In this document: in pieces, positions 61,971-64,000 of the stretch | How positions within the stretch are numbered: position 1 is the stretch's first letter | Layout: the number at the start of each line of letters is the position of its first letter | Origin: Lachnospiraceae bacterium UBA7179 | GTDB lineage: Bacteria > Bacillota > Clostridia > Lachnospirales > Lachnospiraceae | Reading direction: 5' to 3' | Assembly (NCBI GenBank): GCA_002491195.1 | Contig: DKVL01000056.1 | Coordinates: forward strand, 95,442 to 159,441 | Length of the DNA: 64,000 nucleotides | Translations under genes and position numbers: made by a program | Notes under the pieces: generated by a model | Database searches by the model: none | Told to the model about the DNA's origin: nothing | The model's input: only the letters and a program-made list of their open reading frames with translations

Positions 61971-62954
61971 GTGGTATATGACTGCTTTCAGTTTTTTAAT
62001 GAACTGGATATACTGAAAATAAGATTGAATGTTTTAAGTCCAGTGGTGGACAGGTTTGTGATCAGCGAGGCGACGGAAACTTTTTCAGGGCTGAAGAAAC
62101 CGCTGTATTACGAGGAACATAAGGAACTGTTTGCCGAATTTCAGGACAAGATCATCCATGTAGTCGTGGATGACACACCCAAGGGGGATGGATGGGGCAC
62201 ACATGAGCGGGATACGTTCCAGAAAAATGCGGTTACGAGGGGACTAAAGGACTGTACCGATGAGGATATCGTGATATTCAGCGATTTAGATGAGATACCC
62301 AATCCCGACAAAATACGGGAGATCCTGCAGAATTTTCAGGAGGACAAGATCTATCACTTTGCACAGCGGCTTTTTTACTGCTATCTCAATATGGAGGAAG
62401 TTTCCGGCAGCCTGTTATCCTATGCGGGGGAGTTCGAGGGCGTGGAGCACAAAAAGTGGATCGGAACGAAGATGTTAAGTTATAAGCTTCTGAGAGAACA
62501 GAATCTGCTCCTCGGGGAACTTCGGTTTCCAGAGCGCAAGGAGATCGGAATCCGCGTAGAAGACGGCGGCTGGCATTTTGGATACATGGGAGGCCATGGA
62601 GAGAAAGATATCCGAAAGCGCGTGCAGGAAAAAGTCGTGTCAGCGGCACATCAGGAATACAATTCAAGACATGTGTTATCCAATGTGACAGATCAGATCA
62701 AAGACGGAAAGGATATCTTTGGCAGAAACGCGCAGTTTGTCCGCTGCGAGATTGACGAGAGCTTTCCACGATACATCCGAGAGCATCAGAAAGAGCTTGA
62801 TTTCCTGATCATGCATGAGGAAAAAGGGGCAGAAAAGGCATTGCGCAGGGCAAAAGTGACAATAAAAAACGCATGTTATAATACTCTTGTGGCGATCAAG
62901 CGGGCAGGCAGAAGTGTGAAGAGATTTTCTAAGCGGCTAAAAGACACCCGCTAA
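61971..62954 (+). CDS. GT17 family glycosyltransferase
   Basis: A 327-residue protein matching GT17, the family of eukaryotic beta-1,4-mannosyl-glycoprotein beta-1,4-GlcNAc transferase (MGAT3). It has YDCFQFFNELDILKIRLN at the start, FVISEATETFSG, the DXD-containing IFSDLDEIPNP (residues 102-112), and GGWHFGYMGG. Bacterial members occur in polysaccharide loci. It starts with GTG 61971, five bases after the previous stop. The last codons form the left arm of a long hairpin that spans the stop codon. Confidence 0.87.
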   Translation: MVYDCFQFFNELDILKIRLNVLSPVVDRFVISEATETFSGLKKPLYYEEHKELFAEFQDKIIHVVVDDTPKGDGWGTHERDTFQKNAVTRGLKDCTDEDIVIFSDLDEIPNPDKIREILQNFQEDKIYHFAQRLFYCYLNMEEVSGSLLSYAGEFEGVEHKKWIGTKMLSYKLLREQNLLLGELRFPERKEIGIRVEDGGWHFGYMGGHGEKDIRKRVQEKVVSAAHQEYNSRHVLSNVTDQIKDGKDIFGRNAQFVRCEIDESFPRYIREHQKELDFLIMHEEKGAEKALRRAKVTIKNACYNTLVAIKRAGRSVKRFSKRLKDTR

Positions 62955-62974
62955 GAAAATCTAAAGCTTCACAC
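62914..62974 (+). repeat. Long hairpin across the stop codon of the GT17 gene
   Basis: GTGTGAAG (62914-62921) pairs with CTTCACAC (62967-62974), AGATTTTCT (62922-62930) with AGAAAATCT (62954-62962), and AGCGG with CCGCT. A four-base bulge and an 11-base loop interrupt it. There is no T-run after it. It may be an mRNA-stabilising or attenuating structure. Confidence 0.65.
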
Positions 62975-62975
62975 A

Positions 62976-63030
62976 GAAGAACGCAAAGGGCAGCGTTCTT
63001 CACGGATTGTTTGTGCCGCTGATGGCGGCA
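62976..63030 (+). repeat. Two further stem-loops in the leader of the last GT2 gene
   Basis: GAAGAACGC (62976-62984) pairs with GCGTTCTTC (62993-63001), and TGCCGC (63014-63019) with GCGGCA (63025-63030). With the preceding hairpin, three structures fill most of the 103-base gap between the GT17 and GT2 genes. No open frame of note lies here. Confidence 0.55.
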
Positions 63031-63057
63031 TGAGGGGAAGCGTGAAAGGAAATAGGC

Positions 63058-63999
63058 ATGAATCAGATGGGAGTTAAGGTTTCAATATGTATTCCCTGTT
63101 ACAATAATGCAGATGAGGTAGAACGCCTGTTGAAATCCATATACAGTCAGGACTATACCGATTTTGAGGTCAATGTGTCTGACGATTCAACGGATGACGC
63201 GACTGAGAAACTGATCAAAATGGAATATCCCGCTGTCAATTATCAGCACAACCAGAAGCCATACGGGCATATTTTTAACTGGAACGCGGCGATTAAAATG
63301 GCAAAGGGCATGTATATTAAGATTATGTTCAGCGATGACTGGTTCACGGATCGTACAAGTCTGGGGGCCTATGTGGCACTCCTTGATGAAAATCCCGATG
63401 CGATGCTTGCGTTTGCAGGCAGCAGACAAGTGATGCTGGATGGACAGGACATCCGTGTCATGCGTCATGTGACAGCGCAGCATCAGACTGGATATTATGA
63501 CCGGTGTGCGGACCGGGATTTTATCGACCGGCTGAAGGCCGATTATCGGAACCTTTTTTTAGGCAACCAGATCGGTGCGCCAAGTGCGGTGATCTACCGC
63601 AGAGGTGGAGAATTGACACTTTTTGACGAACAGAGCAATTGGGCATCAGACATGTTTCTCTATTTTGAGCTGCTCAGGAAAAGCCCCGTCTTTGCCTGCA
63701 CAATAAAACCGCTGGTCTCGATCGGGGTACATGAAAACCAGTATACAGAGAGCTTTTCGGAGCGGGATCTGCGGATTTATCAGGATTACAGGTATATGTA
63801 TACGAAGTACCAACTGCAGGAAAGCGCGGCATGCAGGGATTATTTTACTGAGAAGTTTGTCATAAAGTATCATATGGGCTGTAAGGAGGCAAAGGAACTG
63901 GGGATTGGCCTTAACGTATGGGTGCGCAAGTGGATTGCAGAACAGAGGGCAACGGTACAATGTTTTTTGCAGAATCGGTTTCGGAAACGGAAACAGTAA
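63058..63999 (+). CDS. GT2 glycosyltransferase
   Basis: A complete 313-residue GT2 enzyme whose TAA stop falls at the window's edge. VSICIPCYNNADEVERLLKS, NVSDDSTDD, FNWNAAIKMAKGMYIKIMFSDDWF and a later APSAVIYRR give the GT-A domain with its metal-binding aspartates. The C-terminal third is basic and helical. It probably acts in the cytoplasm on the lipid-linked glycan; the cluster may continue beyond the window. Confidence 0.9.
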   Translation: MNQMGVKVSICIPCYNNADEVERLLKSIYSQDYTDFEVNVSDDSTDDATEKLIKMEYPAVNYQHNQKPYGHIFNWNAAIKMAKGMYIKIMFSDDWFTDRTSLGAYVALLDENPDAMLAFAGSRQVMLDGQDIRVMRHVTAQHQTGYYDRCADRDFIDRLKADYRNLFLGNQIGAPSAVIYRRGGELTLFDEQSNWASDMFLYFELLRKSPVFACTIKPLVSIGVHENQYTESFSERDLRIYQDYRYMYTKYQLQESAACRDYFTEKFVIKYHMGCKEAKELGIGLNVWVRKWIAEQRATVQCFLQNRFRKRKQ

Positions 64000-64000
64000 C

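Overview
The window is almost entirely a large surface-polysaccharide locus. About 40 genes face one way (+ strand), many with 4-base start/stop overlaps. The organism looks like a Gram-positive Clostridia member, most likely Lachnospiraceae-like. This is an inference from strong AGGAGG ribosome sites, intermediate base composition, an MMPL exporter paired with a GLUG-repeat surface protein, and several membrane protein families I associate with that group. No sequence search was run. No rRNA, tRNA, CRISPR array or complete insertion sequence was seen.

Region 1 (1-28641) is a polysaccharide cluster closed by a clear terminator at 28604-28641. It starts with a WecE-like aminotransferase (dTDP-Fuc4N synthesis), a polytopic membrane protein, a GNAT acetyltransferase and an ArnC/GtrB-like transferase. 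An O-antigen-ligase-type protein follows behind its own promoter. Next comes a bacillosamine-type priming set: PglF-like dehydratase, PglE-like aminotransferase, PglC-like phosphosugar transferase and PglA-like glycosyltransferase. An ATP-grasp ligase sits where a PglD acetyltransferase might be expected. A TviB/WbpO-like dehydrogenase and a WbpP/TviC-like 4-epimerase should give UDP-GalNAcA. Downstream lie a formyltransferase-like protein, two deacetylase-like proteins, an asparagine-synthase-like amidotransferase and several GT4 glycosyltransferases. Together these suggest an N-formyl and/or amidated galactosaminuronic acid in the polymer.

Region 2 (28693-35739) is a separate transcription unit with its own promoter and a bidirectional terminator. 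It encodes an MMPL/RND exporter with a glycine-periodic, bactofilin-like tail and a 1486-residue exported GLUG-repeat protein with a 39-bp tandem repeat. The opposing gene (35738-38902, - strand) is a soluble hybrid histidine kinase with PAS and two receiver domains.

Region 3 (39065-64000) is a second polysaccharide cluster on the + strand, behind a regulatory region with two perfect inverted repeats. It contains several GT-C-like membrane proteins, a second asparagine-synthase-like protein, GT11, GT2 and GT17 transferases, an MBOAT/SGNH acylation pair, a PglK-like ABC flippase and a membrane sulfatase-fold protein. It also holds a RelE/ParE toxin-antitoxin pair.

The locus carries marks of rearrangement: a 5'-truncated Uma2 gene, a duplicated 3' end of a fucosyltransferase gene, a 66-base perfect-armed palindrome, a palindrome cut by the left window edge, and a 26-base exact direct repeat shared by the antitoxin gene and a membrane protein gene 2 kb away.
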